A stretch of 64,000 nt of DNA from Paramacrobiotus metropolitanus (lineage: Eukaryota > Tardigrada > Eutardigrada > Parachela > Macrobiotidae): contig NW_026570249.1 in assembly GCF_019649055.1 (NCBI RefSeq), positions 682,001 through 746,000 on the forward strand. The letters are read 5' to 3'. This document shows, piece after piece, positions 37,501 to 49,588 of this stretch. A program made the translations under genes and the position numbers. Every line of letters begins with the position of its first letter. Position 1 is the stretch's first letter. A model generated the notes under the pieces. The model was not told where the DNA came from and searched no databases. It saw only the letters and a program-made list of their open reading frames with translations.

Positions 37501-40500
37501 GTATTCGGTCAAACTCGTTTCTATGCAGTGTTTAAGTACGTAAACTGGAAATGAAATTGTTACGGAAGATAAACTACACGAATGTTAAGTGCTTGCTTGC
37601 TAGCATACTAAATAGTCATCTGTCAAAGTATTTGCATACTTACACTCTTAAGTAAATATTGCACATATCAACCAGGAACATAGACAACCTGCGATCGGAA
37701 AATACATAAACTATAATCTATGTGATCATAATTGTGGAACTTGCTTTCTACACAGAATTTAGCACAAAGTGTACTCGTATACTACATATGTACCGTAGCG
37801 AAGTTTTATTAGTTTCAACTTTTTGGGCCAATACGATGTTGTTTCCGGGCTAAACAGTCAAACAAACAACATCAAGGTGGTACAAAAATTAATAAATACT
37901 ATATATATAGATATAACAATGTATGAAGAAATATGTTAGAAAACATAAAACTTTCTAAACTGCGCTTTGGCAAACGTGGCTGCTGGTATTGATAAGTAAT
38001 ATTTCTGGTACATTGTGTTACATAATTTTTTTGTTGGTGACGTGGCAGGCAAGCATCCCTATCTCGTGATTTTCGTTCCTTCCCGACCCGGTTATGCGGA
38101 TGAGCGGGCTGCCGTGCGGGAGACCTGGGGTTTACACGGCCGATTATGTGATGTGCGGATTGTGTTTGGCTTCGGGACGTTCGGCTCGGCGGAGGTGCAG
38201 CACGAAGCCCTGATCGAGAACAGTGTCTACGGTGATCTGCTGCAGACCGGGAATGTCGTGGATGGCTACCATAATCAGACTCAGCTGATATTATCCTTCT
38301 TCGAATGGGCGGCTGTCAACTGCCACGGCGCACAATTCATTGCCAAAGCTGATGAGGATACCTGGATTAATGTGCAGGGTGTGTTGCGGTATTTGCACAT
38401 GCCGGAAGCGGCGCAAGCGATTACTGGTCATTTTCTGTGGAACGAAGTGGCCAAGCGCTTGCCTGAGCAGAAATGGTGGGTGTAAAAACCTCTACTGATG
38501 ATAAACTAAATGCTAAATTATAAGTAACGCTGTATATTTTGCAAGAAAATACGTACTGTATAATATCGGCAAGTACATCTGTTTTCGGCAAAATTTTCTA
38601 CTGTGTGGCATGGGTAAAATGTGGAAGGATAAAAATTGTGGTACACCTGCGGAGTGGGCGACGATAAAATCGTGTTCATACATAAATGAAAAGGTTTTTT
38701 TATCGTCGAATAACGCATGCTTTCGTATTTCTTATTAGTTTACGGTAAAATAAGCTCCTAAAATAAACTTCTAAATTTATTGCGACGGCGTTAAATTTAG
38801 TTTAGTACTCAAAAGATTTTTTGGATAAGTAAGCCTCTGATTTCGTGTGACAGATAATGGGAAAAATCAAGTCAGGAAGTGTACTGTGATTATCATCTTT
38901 GTCGATTGCGTATCGAGCATGTTCGGTCATCAGTGCGGAAATTATAGAAATCTGATGTGAAATGTTTCGTCCAATCAGCCCATGCATTGCCCCTGCTGTC
39001 AAATGTGCAGCCCCGCTACGCCTTGGGCTTGAATAATTTTTCCGGTTTCCCCCTTTTTACTGCGGTTTGATTGCGGTCGTTGTTAAGGATTCAGGGAAAT
39101 CCAACATGCTTCCGCACTGTGTCAAACTTCATTAGGCGTTGATAGTGCAAATGTCGTCGTCGCCGTAACCGCATTACGTTGTTATTCTGCAAACTTATGT
39201 GATTTGGTTTCAACTTTTCTCTCGCACGACGGTCCGATTCTGTGAGCTTGATGCATTACAGTGATGATGGGGAAATGTTGGCCCGCTGATGCCGACGTAA
39301 TGGGACGTGAAGAAATCGATAAGGCCAGAAGTCGACGTCTCAGTAAATTTTTCATATACGGGGGTGGCCGTCAAGTATGACCCTTTCGGTTTTCAGCTGA
39401 ATACGACCGGCATTGTTGATTTGACATTAGCATTTATACAAACATTAAATTTTTGCTCTCGAGGATCGAATTTCAATTAGGCGTCCTCCTTAGAGATGTG
39501 ACTTGAGCCATTTTTTTCCCGGAGTGACTGACAGTTCGAGCGTTTTGAATACCAACAGACTGCCAACAAGACGGAATATAAGAGCCGTTATTGTGGGAAT
39601 ACTTGTAAAAGATGTGCTACTGGCGCGACTCTTTGGTGATGGCATCATAAATATCACAGAGAGCACCCTAGATTAATGGGTTGTTTCTCGCATTCCGATT
39701 GACTATGACATATTACTATACTTAAAGACTAAAGTACTTTTTGTACAGATACATACGTACGTAGCACGCTCCGTTATTATGCAGTTATTATGCAAAAATA
39801 TGCAAATATTTTAACAGTTATTATGCAAAAAGAGTGTCTCCGTTTTTGATGCGAAAATAAGTATTTACCGCGTATAAATTCAGCTAAATTGTTTGGAATG
39901 TGCAACGGTATAAAAATTTGTAACAATTTTCTACAGATATAATTACTACTGTTTTTTGAAATAAAGGAAATAAGAGCAGTACGAGTACGAAAAATATTAG
40001 TAACCTTTTAGCCGGAAGTGTTACCTCTCTCAAAGGAGCGAATTGTAACTGCTTTATTGCTGTTTGTTCTTGGTTTATTAGTAAATTGATTAATTGATTA
40101 AAACACTACAGACTACTGTGTGAAACGCATCAGACCGGTGCAAAGCGTTTTATGGGACATGGTTTATTTCCTCTGTATTAAGTGTTGTTTTGTGGCTTGT
40201 GGTTTATAGTGTTGTAAATAAATATTTGTCACCCATAAACATATACGACACACATGCTGGCGCTGATTTACACAAATTAAAATGAACAATTAATAATATT
40301 ATTTACTAGTTTTTTATTCTTGACCCAAATTACTGTAATAACTATCTGAATTTTTAGTGTTTAAGTTTTTAACCATTGAAATTAGGATCCACCAGCGTTG
40401 GCTGTTTTATTACTATAAGAAACTACTTTAATAATAAATTTTGTAATAAACTCATGACTGCTTTGCAGGTTCGTAACTCTCGACGAGTACCCCAACACCA

Positions 40501-40955
40501 CCTACCCGCCCTTCGCCGTGGGTCAGTTATACGTCTTTCCCAACCGTTTCCTCCCCGCCATCCTCGACGTGTCGCAGCGCATCCGCATCCACTGGTTGGA
40601 TGATGTGTACATTGCCGGCCAGATCCCCGATGCCCTGCACTTACCGCTGTTGCACGTCAAAGAGCGGGCTCATCTCTGGGAGATCGACGGCCTGGACTGT
40701 ATCGGGCGGGATTTTTACATTATCCATGCCACGCCGGCCAACGTTAAGCGGAAGATCTTCTATGATTCCTGTATGCAGCAGTACCGGCAGTCCAGTTGTC
40801 CGTACGCGGAGACGACGACGACGACCACGACGCTGGCGACACTGTCGACATCACGCCGCACCGTACTAGCTCGCAATCGGTCGGCGGTGGTGGAGCTGTT
40901 CGATGGGAAACTGCTTCTGCCCGGGAAAACACTTGCCGGGTCGGTGACGGTCTAG
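34503..40955 (+). CDS. Beta-1,3-galactosyltransferase-like enzyme (GT31), three exons
   Basis: Type II Golgi glycosyltransferase of family GT31, 406 aa. Exons are 34503-34809, 38049-38475 and 40469-40955, with introns of 3.2 and 2.0 kb in phases 1 and 2. After a short cytoplasmic tail with several cysteines comes a membrane anchor (CCGLLLFGGLLLLSPLLF, about residues 40-57). The catalytic region shows the GT31 motifs in order: YLVIFVPSRPG, ERAAVRETWG, GYHNQTQL, FIAKADEDTWINV with the acidic DxD-type metal site, YPPFAVGQLYVF and LDDVYIAGQI. The last stands where most family members read EDVYxG. Past the fold, a tail of about 50 residues includes seven consecutive threonines within YAETTTTTTTLATLS. 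The start is the first in-frame ATG; the open frame extends upstream without one. The acceptor sugar cannot be told from sequence. I saw no exons in the introns. Confidence 0.9.
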
Positions 40956-43680
40956 TGGGAGAGCAGGACAAGTGGGTACTTGTCGGTTGTGTGTGGGAGA
41001 CAGTGAAAACGAGACTAGTGTATTTTTAAGTGCCTTGTTGTGCTCGCCAAAGAGCGTTTGTATAGTTTTAATTTATACGTTGCATTGGGCTGGTTTTTAT
41101 TGGTTCTCAACTGTTTCATTGGTTTGTCAGTCGTTTCTTTTGGTTCCTGTTGTTAGCCGGGTTGGCTACTTCAAAAGAGTATTTTAAATGGAAAAAATGG
41201 ACTGAAGGGTACACAAGATCATTGATTGATCGAGTAATTTACCGTACTTGCAGTTGCTCGTGATTTGTGCAGTTACAATGTAAATTGAACATTTTTTGTT
41301 GGCTAGCGTGATCAATCCAACCTAAAATTAATTTTACGAAATGCAAGAAACGAGAAATGATGAAGACTTTGGTCAAACACAGAAACTCGAATTTCACGCT
41401 CGGTACTGGGAATTGGGACTGACTCTGGATCGCCCTCACACCAGTTACTGGCGTAGTTGTGCTATCGGCTTAACTGCATCAATGTGTTACAGAAGTTATG
41501 TACACATGCACAAAAATTATTTCCCGGAGAAAGTTATAAAAAATCATTTATACTTTTCTGGTCGTTTTTGTACAAGCTTATACCTTTTCTACGGAAAGTG
41601 TGCCAGATACTCACACGATGTTAGGCTGACAAATACAAATATTGACCCTAATAATTGGAAAAGCGCATTTTTCAGATTACAAAAAATTAACATTAAGAGG
41701 TTGGTGTACGTTAATCGCATCTCCGAACATGAGCCTTACTGTTAGAAATGGCGCTTCATTAAGGGAAATGTTCATGCAAACGTCCACCGAATTTGTACCC
41801 CTTATACAAAGTACGTAAAAGTACGTACAGGTAGTAATCAGCTGAATAATTGTTCTCTCTTGATGTCTTGTGCACAGTGCACTCTAAAATATTTATACGA
41901 TATTTATTTTGTCATTATTTTTTTCTGCAGTTAGCACCTCAAAGTCAAGTGGGCATGGTCGACAGATCACCTTGGAAAAACCAAAACTTCAGACTTGTTT
42001 TCCGCAAAAAAAAACTGTTGAATAGCTCATCTACTTTTGAAAATCCTGATGTGGCATACCTACGTTACTACGTTCAACGTTCCTAGCGTACGAATAAGAC
42101 GGCAGTTTTGGACCAAGACCATGTCGCTGCATGCTTCTCAGCTTTCTAGTTTTCCAACGAATTAAAAAATTCTTGCGGTTCATTTCCAGCTTTAAAAGAG
42201 CTCAAGAGTAAAAAGTTCCGTAAAATTTATATGGAGCTTACAAAAGGACAGTATCGTGATCTACCCTAGGCAAGGTACCTGGATGTCGGCGTTATATACC
42301 ATGGCCAAACATTGCCATTTCCGCTGACTTGTGATCATGAGCGAAACATCTTTCTGTAAACATGTCGTATACAGACTACATACAATACATATTTTATACG
42401 TTTATGTGCAATACATGGATAAACTAATTTACCTTCTGTGACCGTTCCTTCTGCTTTCTGCTTACTCGGTCACTAGAGTAGAATATGTATATCTGTATTA
42501 ATGCATATATTTCACTAAAATCAAAAGCGAAGATATACCAGTTATGAAAACAGAAATCAAAATTTATCAAAGTGCAAGTCTTTACGACCCGGATCAACTT
42601 TTAAGTTAGTTTTATCTCGTTACCAAAACGTGGTGCTCTAAGTTTAAGATTACTGAAAATAGGGGATCCTAAAATTAAAATGCGTCGCAGTGATACATGC
42701 GCTTCTAACGGACCAACACCATGTTCTGGGCGTTTGTTGTAAATATCTGGGCGTTGATCTGGGCGTTGTTGAACATGCTGTTGGTCGAGGTCCGTTAGAG
42801 CGCACTGTTTTATGAGTTGGGTGATAAGTACTGTTTTATGAGTTGGGTTAAGGTCATGTGTTGTATCTGTATATCATGGGTTCTCGCAGGGACATTGTAA
42901 ATGCAGTAGCAAATAATACTGGGAAAAACAACTGCGTGATAAGATAAGAAACGGCATGTAAAAAAGGTATTACTTAATTATTAATACAGTGGTTTTTGTC
43001 GGTGTCGAAGGATGATGTTGGAAGCATCTGCAAGCTAACAAGAATTGTTAACATGGATGCAGTTATTAAAATGTGCTACATGTTGTGCACGTTCTAAAGA
43101 TGCAACAATAATATTTATGTAAGGCCTGGTACATTTTTAAGTGACCTCTATGCACTACGTATTATCAATTACGCAAAAGGCTTTATAATCACTTTCTTTG
43201 CATCTTCTCTTTTTGCGCATAACACTGTAATTCATAGCACAAAGAAACACATTACGTGCAACCATAATTTCATGGGATATTCGACGTCCGACCGGTTCGA
43301 TGTTACCATTTTACCGTCGTATGTGTAATTTTTGTAGTACACAGCATTAATCCCCTACTTCATGTTAAGTTTTGGATCTAGCCAGCTACATCTTGCATAT
43401 ACTCGTACTATACGATTTAAAATTTTAAAGATAAAAACAGTCTGTACTGCAACAGCAAAGTTTCATTCAGCGATTAATTTGCTGTCTACCGGCCGAATCA
43501 GCTGTATACGATGCAGTGTTCGAAACCGAAGTCTTTTCGACCTTAGACCCTGCTAACCGGGACGATAACTTCATTGAAGGCCGGGCATATATCTCCCCTG
43601 CACGTCTCCGCTGTTTGGGGAGTACAGATAGGGAGTGACTAAGGGCGGGGATCCCTATCAAACGGAAATGTCACGGCACA
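40956..43680. other. Intergenic region downstream of the galactosyltransferase-like gene
   Basis: Low-complexity AT-rich DNA. It has one open frame of 134 codons beginning with ATG (41341-41745, plus) that shows no signal peptide or domain and is not supported as a gene. A hairpin lies at 42698-42804 and is listed separately. Confidence 0.3.
42698..42804. repeat. Imperfect inverted repeat (about 35-bp arms) with internal TCTGGGCGTTG repeats
   Basis: The left arm TGCGCTTCTAACGGAC, with CAACACCATGTTC, is mirrored on the opposite strand by TGCGCTCTAACGGACC, with CAACAGCATGTTC. Three copies of a TCTGGGCGTTG-like unit fill the loop. Foldback or MITE-like remnant; no coding capacity. Confidence 0.65.
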
Positions 43681-44035
43681 CACAGCATCGCCTGCATCGT
43701 CCTGAATCGCTTCTACCATTTGACGGTTACTAATAAGCGTAAGCCGGAATGCTATAAATGTAGAAAATTATAATCGTCATGAATCCGCCTGTGTCTGTTA
43801 TAAAAGAGACAATCAAAGCAAAGGTCAGACTTCGCCTACACTCAAGGTTAGGCGTTTGCAGCAGGAAATGTTGGCTTGCACCTGGGTGGAAATTAACCGC
43901 GAAACAACTACAAAAGTATCTTGTTCGCTATACTCCGCGTAAGTTAATATAGATAGTGCGTCATTCGAGGTGACGGAACGTTTGTATGGCATTCCGCAGA
44001 TTAACTGGCGGGCTTTCGAGACCTTTATGACCTAG
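43681..44035 (+). mobile_element. Possible decayed gag-like retroelement fragment
   Basis: Near 43745-43800, two frames together resemble a CCHC zinc knuckle: KPECYKC in one frame, then HESACVCYKRDN in the next, separated by an apparent frameshift. The following 200 bases stay open in alternating frames, with no recognised motif. This would fit a degraded LTR-retrotransposon gag tail. No terminal repeats, reverse transcriptase or integrase motifs were seen, so the call is weak and could be coincidence. Confidence 0.25.
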
Positions 44036-45454
44036 AGTAGCAAGCCAAAGGGTGTATGGTAATTGTTAAATATGCATAATTGCAAAGCGATAGCGTTTTT
44101 GGAAAATGAAAAGCCAATGGGTGAAACAAACAAAAGGTTTAATACATAAGCGTGGATTTTGAGATATGTAAAGGTCACGTTTGTTTTAATTAAGTTGCGG
44201 GACGGCGTGGCTACCTTAATATGCCTTATTAGGTAAATTTATTTTGCCAGGTAGCTCTGCAAGATTCATAACCTTAATGACTTGATCTTCTAAATAAGTA
44301 ATATGTAATTATGTAATCTGGGCGTTTTGATGTCAAACTTTCAAAGATATTGGAACATTCACTGATCGTTCACATTGTGAGAAGGCTGTCAATTTTGACA
44401 CACGGTCGGATATGCAGTGCGCTATATAGTGTAATGGTTCTAGCGGATGTGCTTCTCATTACGAGTGGTTCGGCAGATAAGTGCGATATTTCACACGAAG
44501 ACACTTTACAAAAATTACGGGTGCATGAAACATGTAATAATTCTAAAAGGTAGTGATAAAAGTCTAAAAATAAGAACTCATGATGTGTATTTTTACTATT
44601 ACCATAACTTTAAGTTCTTCGCACTGAGTGTTTGCTGAAAAATCTGAAAAATTCGCTTGGTTAAAACTATACGGTGTATGGTCAAGGGGATATTAATAAT
44701 TAGTCATGTATGTTTAGTGTATTACCAGAACCTTACGTGATCAGTCACCACGGTCGTACAGAAGGTTTCTTCGGATTGCTTCCTTTAATAACAAATGACC
44801 GACATGCCGCGCGGTTTGTAAGGAACAACGTTTGTAAGTAACAACGTATGTAAAGACAACGTACTTATTCCATCGACCATGAACCGGTGATTAAAACTGC
44901 ATGCACGAGGTACACCTCCAGTTCGGGAAATAATACGACCACGTCATCGCTGACTTAATTTCCTTACGTCGGTCTTCCCATTATTTACCTAATACGTATC
45001 AATACAGAGTGGTGTAGCACGCCTTTTTCTGCTCCACTCCCGCCAAGCCGAGACCGGAAGCCAGCGCGGTAAGCCTATTTTAGCCTAAGGTAACACAACC
45101 GGGATTAAACTGTAGTGGTCTAATTGATTGCAAATAAACCTTTAATAAGGTGCGGGATTGCTGGGAAACTGTGCAAGAGAAACAGCCGCCGTTTATAATA
45201 CACCGGCGTACGCGTACATAACTTCCATAGAATAAATATCGACACATAATGACGATTGTACGGGATCAGCGTCGAATGATGCAGCTCAGTACAGGAAGAC
45301 ACAGGTGATGTTTTTAATACCGCATTACACGCCGCTCCCGTCAGGCCTCGTTGACACACATCCGCCGGTTAATTGATAATTATTCTGGTTGGCGACCTTT
45401 TGTAAATGCTCACGGTGGTGATTCAGTGTATTGTGGCGTTCACCGGCCGTAAAT
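44036..45454. other. Intergenic region upstream of peptide precursor B
   Basis: No supported exon. Near 44815-44865 there are short repeats of an AACAACGTNTGTAA-like unit. A 68-codon open frame at 44350-44553 carries a hydrophobic stretch but no splice or family support. Confidence 0.3.
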
Positions 45455-46444
45455 ATGGTCATTATATTTATTCACAATCAACACAATGTGAATATTGTCA
45501 ATCTTCTGTATGGATTATTGATAATCCTGGCGGTTTTACGCAATTGCGTTGACTGCTTTGCTTTGCGGCTTTATCCCATGGATAGCTATACTATGGATAA
45601 AGTCATCCGTAGTTCTCCTACGCTGCGCATTTTGTCGGATTCTGGTATGTTCTGACATTTTGGTAATTATATACTGGTTTAATTGTTTGACCTTTAAACA
45701 TAATATTTTAAATATATTGAAAATCTACTAATTTTGCAAGTTATATATACACTGTAGAATAAAATGAATACCAATCTTTTGCCGGTGCAGCTGAATGTGT
45801 TCTAAACCCGTACCTGTTAACTTAAGAGAAGGGTGATCATTATAACAACGCCCAATTGTATCACGCAGTTGTGTGTAAGTATTATAAAATTTATAGTACG
45901 ACGTAATCAGTAATAACACTACTTCACCTCAATCCGTTTTTTTGTCCAGCGTTTTGTGTAATATTCATGAAATCGATTGTTTGGCACTCTTTTTAATTGA
46001 TACCATGCACCGGCTTGTACCATGCACACAATACGTGGTTACCAGCACGTTTCATTTCTGCTTCAAACAAATATTTAATGTTGAAAAAAAATCTCGTAAT
46101 ATTTTTAATTTCAGTCGTTAATATATTTGTAAACAGCTTCTTGATTCTTGCCTGCATCTAATTCCACAGGTGCCGGCATTCCGGATAGTCGACGCAGTCG
46201 CATACCAGAACGCCTGGAAGTCCTTTCGACCGGCACTCCCCAATTGCCAGGACATTTACTGCCGCGCCGGAAAAACCCGTTGACAGACTGCAGTGTCAAC
46301 TACTTTGAGTGCAAAAAGTTGTTGATAGGATATGTGGAGCGCATGGTATTGGATAAACAATCAACTGCCTTGGCTAATCGTGCGCTCGGGGAAAGGATAG
46401 AATTAGCCTATAATAAACTACAAAATGATCTTCGCGCTGGATGA
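45455..46444 (+). CDS. Secreted peptide precursor B (putative prohormone) with one C-x6-C cysteine pair
   Basis: Two exons, 45455-45644 and 46170-46444, phase-1 intron of 525 bp, 154 aa. The signal peptide core is NLLYGLLIILAVL, followed by CFALRLYPMDSYTMDK; FALRL recurs in precursor C. Exon 2 has several basic cleavage candidates (DSRRSR, LLPRRK). After RRK comes NPLTDCSVNYFECKKLLIGY, whose cysteines are spaced C-x6-C. The tail is longer than in A and C, adding about 50 helix-prone residues after the cysteine pair and ending LQNDLRAG. Function is unknown; the shared architecture with A and C argues for a common origin. The extra length after the pair could be a C-terminal spacer peptide. The start could be a different upstream codon, but this ATG gives the best signal. 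Confidence 0.7.
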
Positions 46445-46709
46445 ACGTGAATACGTGCGCAAAATTGTTTGGTGTTTACGCAATAATAATATTATGTTAT
46501 GCACAATAAAGGCCCTGGCGTTGTATAGACCTTCGGGCGTTCCTGTTATCACGTATAATCATTTGATCTACTTTAGTAACTAATGTTGCAACATAAGCTG
46601 CGAGCTTTTGATGTCTGCTTCGTTAATTAACCAAAAAATGGCGCAAAGTTTAACTGAGCGATAGCAGTCCGGCAACGTTAACTAATCACAAAAATCATTT
46701 TGTTGTATG

Positions 46710-46717
46710 TATATAAA
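46710..46717 (+). promoter_or_regulatory. Putative TATA box (TATATAAA) upstream of candidate fourth precursor
   Basis: TATATAAA is followed about 40 bases later by a leader-like segment ending in a GTAAGT donor at 46756. A CTGAGACAG acceptor then lies shortly before the ATG at 46958. The order TATA, leader donor, leader acceptor, ATG suggests a real transcription start with a 5' untranslated intron. Confidence 0.45.
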
Positions 46718-46957
46718 AGCCGCGAATCTTTGTAGTTGTAACTCGGTTGAAAATATGTAAGTAACTATAAGGCCGTGCAGCTCGACCAATCCGAAAATTT
46801 GCGGTTGCCACTTTCGCAGTCCAATGGCATATATGTGTATATCCTAATAAACATTAGTCACATCTTAAGCAAACAAAGATTTTTTACTACATGTATATGT
46901 ATAAGTGGCATACTTATGGGAAGTCGATAATAAGCCTGCTGAGACAGCTGTAAGAGC

Positions 46958-47248
46958 ATGACCTTTTCGCTGTTGGTGGTGTATATCCTGTTCCCCATGG
47001 TGTGCTGTGTGCTCACCTTTCACGACCCATTCGGTAAGTACGACTTCAAGATTTTCCCAACGTTGAAGAAATTGTTACGTGGTAAAAAGTTTGAAAATGA
47101 TGAAGAACTGGAAGAAAATATCAATACAGCGATCTCTAATTTACCACCTAATTTCTTTTCGAAAATGTTTGATGAGTGGCAGACTAGATGTTTGCGTTGC
47201 ATAGAGATGAAGGGGCAGTATTTTGAGAAAATACGAGGAAAGCGCTGA
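46958..47248 (+). CDS. Signal-peptide exon in frame with a mariner transposase tail
   Basis: An uninterrupted 96-codon frame. Residues 1-26 look like a signal peptide, MTFSLLVVYILFPMVCCVLT, then FHDPFG, and a consensus GTAAGT donor sits right after FHDPF in phase 1, as in precursors A-C. From about residue 27 the sequence is mariner-like: YDFKIFPTLKKLLRGKKFEN, then PPNFFSKMF and CIEMKGQYFEK, the usual C-terminus after the third catalytic Asp. Two readings are possible. Either a fourth precursor whose intron was invaded at its 5' end by a mariner remnant, or a transcribed chimera in which the donor is skipped. A downstream exon that would fit the first reading is at 49323-49588. Confidence 0.5.
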   Translation: MTFSLLVVYILFPMVCCVLTFHDPFGKYDFKIFPTLKKLLRGKKFENDEELEENINTAISNLPPNFFSKMFDEWQTRCLRCIEMKGQYFEKIRGKR

Positions 47249-47300
47249 TGCAATAAAAAATCGTGCGATAGTTATCATTACTTTCTGAGTGACCCTCGTA
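47038..47300 (+). mobile_element. 5'-truncated mariner element with 3' terminal inverted repeat
   Basis: The C-terminal part of a Tc1/mariner transposase (frame closing at 47246-47248) is followed about 30 bases later by TTACTTTCTGAGTGACCC and then TCGTA. Read on the other strand this is TACGAGGGTCACTCAGAAAG, a typical terminal repeat of one mariner lineage. No matching left end or N-terminal two thirds was seen upstream, so the copy is truncated and cannot transpose by itself. The remaining frame is intact, suggesting either a recent copy or selection. Confidence 0.75.
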
Positions 47301-49322
47301 GCTAAGCGTGTTCACATTTGCCACATGGGTGGAGACGCGAACGACCTTAAAGTACTGGTATGAATGAATCATTCATGTAGAGCCAAATGCTCGAACCCGA
47401 AGGTTGTACGTAAATATTTTAATCTAAAAGTTTGTAAATCTTCATTTTCCTGTGGAAAATTGATAATAGTTTTTTTAGGTAGTCATTTAGTCAATATTGG
47501 CAACAAATGTCCGTGTGACTCGGTGTGACAATGCAACAGACACTGCCCAGCATAGAACTGCTGCAGTAAAAGTGCGTAACTTATGTCCCTTGACGCATTC
47601 CCATTTTTGGCACGTCTAATTGTGGTGGATCGTGCATAAGCCAAAGGATAACCAACAACCGATACAGATTAATGATCATTAGCCCCTTGGCATTTTTTCA
47701 TTAGTGACGAAGTAAAGTGTTCCGATAACAAATGTCAAGTACCGTCCGTACACACCAAGAAACTCTTCGCGCACGTACATTAGGTTATACAACTGCGCTT
47801 ACGAAATTGCGGACGTCGGTAGCAAGCACTCTTTTGTGCTGCATGTGACTTCTTTAGCACTTAAATCTAAAAATAAAACCTCAACAGCGTTGTTTACGCT
47901 GCGGTACTATTAACCTACACGAAAACTTGTTGCCATTTTAATGCTCTTCTTACCGGAAAGATCCGAAAAAGAGTTTAGGGTGTATCTACTCGTATCTAAT
48001 AATATTAGTGAACCAAATCAATACAATTACTGCGTTTTCTTGAAGTTAGCCAAAAGCATGGAAGCCCGGCATAGGGCATATTGCTTTAAATTTGTAAGTA
48101 ATTAAGCTACGTGTAAGTATTTTATATTATAACAGTAAATCCAAACGGTTTTACCGTCACTTTTTACACAGTTTTAATTTTGAAAATGTTACTAAAAATG
48201 TGATATGTTAACTGAAAAATGCTAGAGATCAGAAAACAAACATATTCGCTGCTAATGTAGTTGCTATTAATTGTTGACAAACACAGAAGCAGCGCATGTA
48301 GCTGCATATTTCGAGGTATGAGCATTGAGAATTTAACAGCTTACTTCGATGTTCAACAGTTTGCATGGTTTTTAAAATTTGTTGTGTATAAATAGTCTAA
48401 ATAAACAATAATGTAATTGTGGTATCCGTGAAAACAGCACTCTGGCCAATCAGTTTCTTTGAACTTCATGAAACATTCATTACATGGATTTCCGGGATAC
48501 CCACAGTTAAATACCATTAATAAAATTTTCAAGGGCAGAGTTCCATGTGTGCGGACTTTGCGAATGCATTTTGGCATTTGGCATTGAGTTTATCTAACTG
48601 CACAATTAATCAGACTGGGGGTGTGTTTGCTCCAATTAATCAAAGATCAGCGAGACTATAGGCTGAAGATCTAGAAGGTTAATGCAGCTGCATGATAGTT
48701 AAATTATTTCTATTTACTCTATATATTAAACATGTATAAAGTACTGTATTTGTGGAATATGCCCAACGCACAGAAGCGGTAGCACTGGAAAACCCTATCA
48801 AACAAACAATACCAAATCATCGCCACTCTTCGTGACGACAGTATCGAAAAACATGAATGACAAGCTATCATTTGGAGAAATAAATTCCCATATATGATAT
48901 ATTTAAGTATGTACATTTCTGTAGGGAGCTGCTATTATTATTAACAAATTTGCAATAACACCCTTAGTCTGAGCGTGATTTATGCCCTAGAAGATTATTG
49001 GGAATAAAAAGCCGTAAATTGTGGGGTCACACTACGTATATGCGTGACAAAGCATCGTAAAGTAGTGCCATTACATGCGACCTTTACGCTTTCTTTTAAG
49101 ATAATATATGCGTTGGAAATAGCGGCGGGACGGGGCGGGAACAATTGATAGGTCCTGCGTAAGCAAGGATCGCGAGACCAACAAGTAGTACTGCGAACCT
49201 AGCCAAGATTAATGTTATGTCCAAATGAGATGCATGTATACCAATTTCGTTCTTGCAGTGTATATGTAATCACGCAGACGTGGTTCCAAAAAACAATTGA
49301 AAATATCCCGCACTAATTTTAG
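47301..49322. other. Intergenic or intronic region with no supported feature
   Basis: AT-rich throughout. A Cys-rich open frame of 74 codons on the minus strand (48577-48353) has no start or splice support. Nothing else stands out. Confidence 0.3.
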
Positions 49323-49588
49323 GCTTTGTAAAAGCCCGGCCAGATGAATTCGGGCAACATTACGTTAGCGCTCTTCTACGAACGTATTATGTGCTTGCTC
49401 CAAGGTTATTACGTGTGCCACGTAACAAAATTGATCACACAAGTGTGGTTATCGCTTACCAAGGCACGGAAGCACAAACAGCATTATTGTGGACTCTTTT
49501 CAAAGGAATAGCACGCAGATGCCAGACAGTGTCTGGCACTGTGCAAACTGACCACTGCAAACCTAATTTGTGGATAGCAGATACGTAA
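49323..49588 (+). CDS. Possible second exon pairing with the 46958 signal-peptide exon
   Basis: After a TAATTTTAG acceptor, a frame of 88 codons stays open in exactly the phase needed by the 46958 exon and ends in TAA at 49588. It begins FVKARPDEFGQHYVSALLRT and has only two cysteines (CQTVSGTVQTDHC), more widely spaced than in A-C. There is no dibasic site in the same place. It may be chance; offered because the phase fits. Confidence 0.2.

Noticed and set aside
41341-41745. 134-codon frame with ATG on the plus strand
   Set aside because: No signal peptide, domain or upstream promoter motif; composition is like that of surrounding non-coding DNA.
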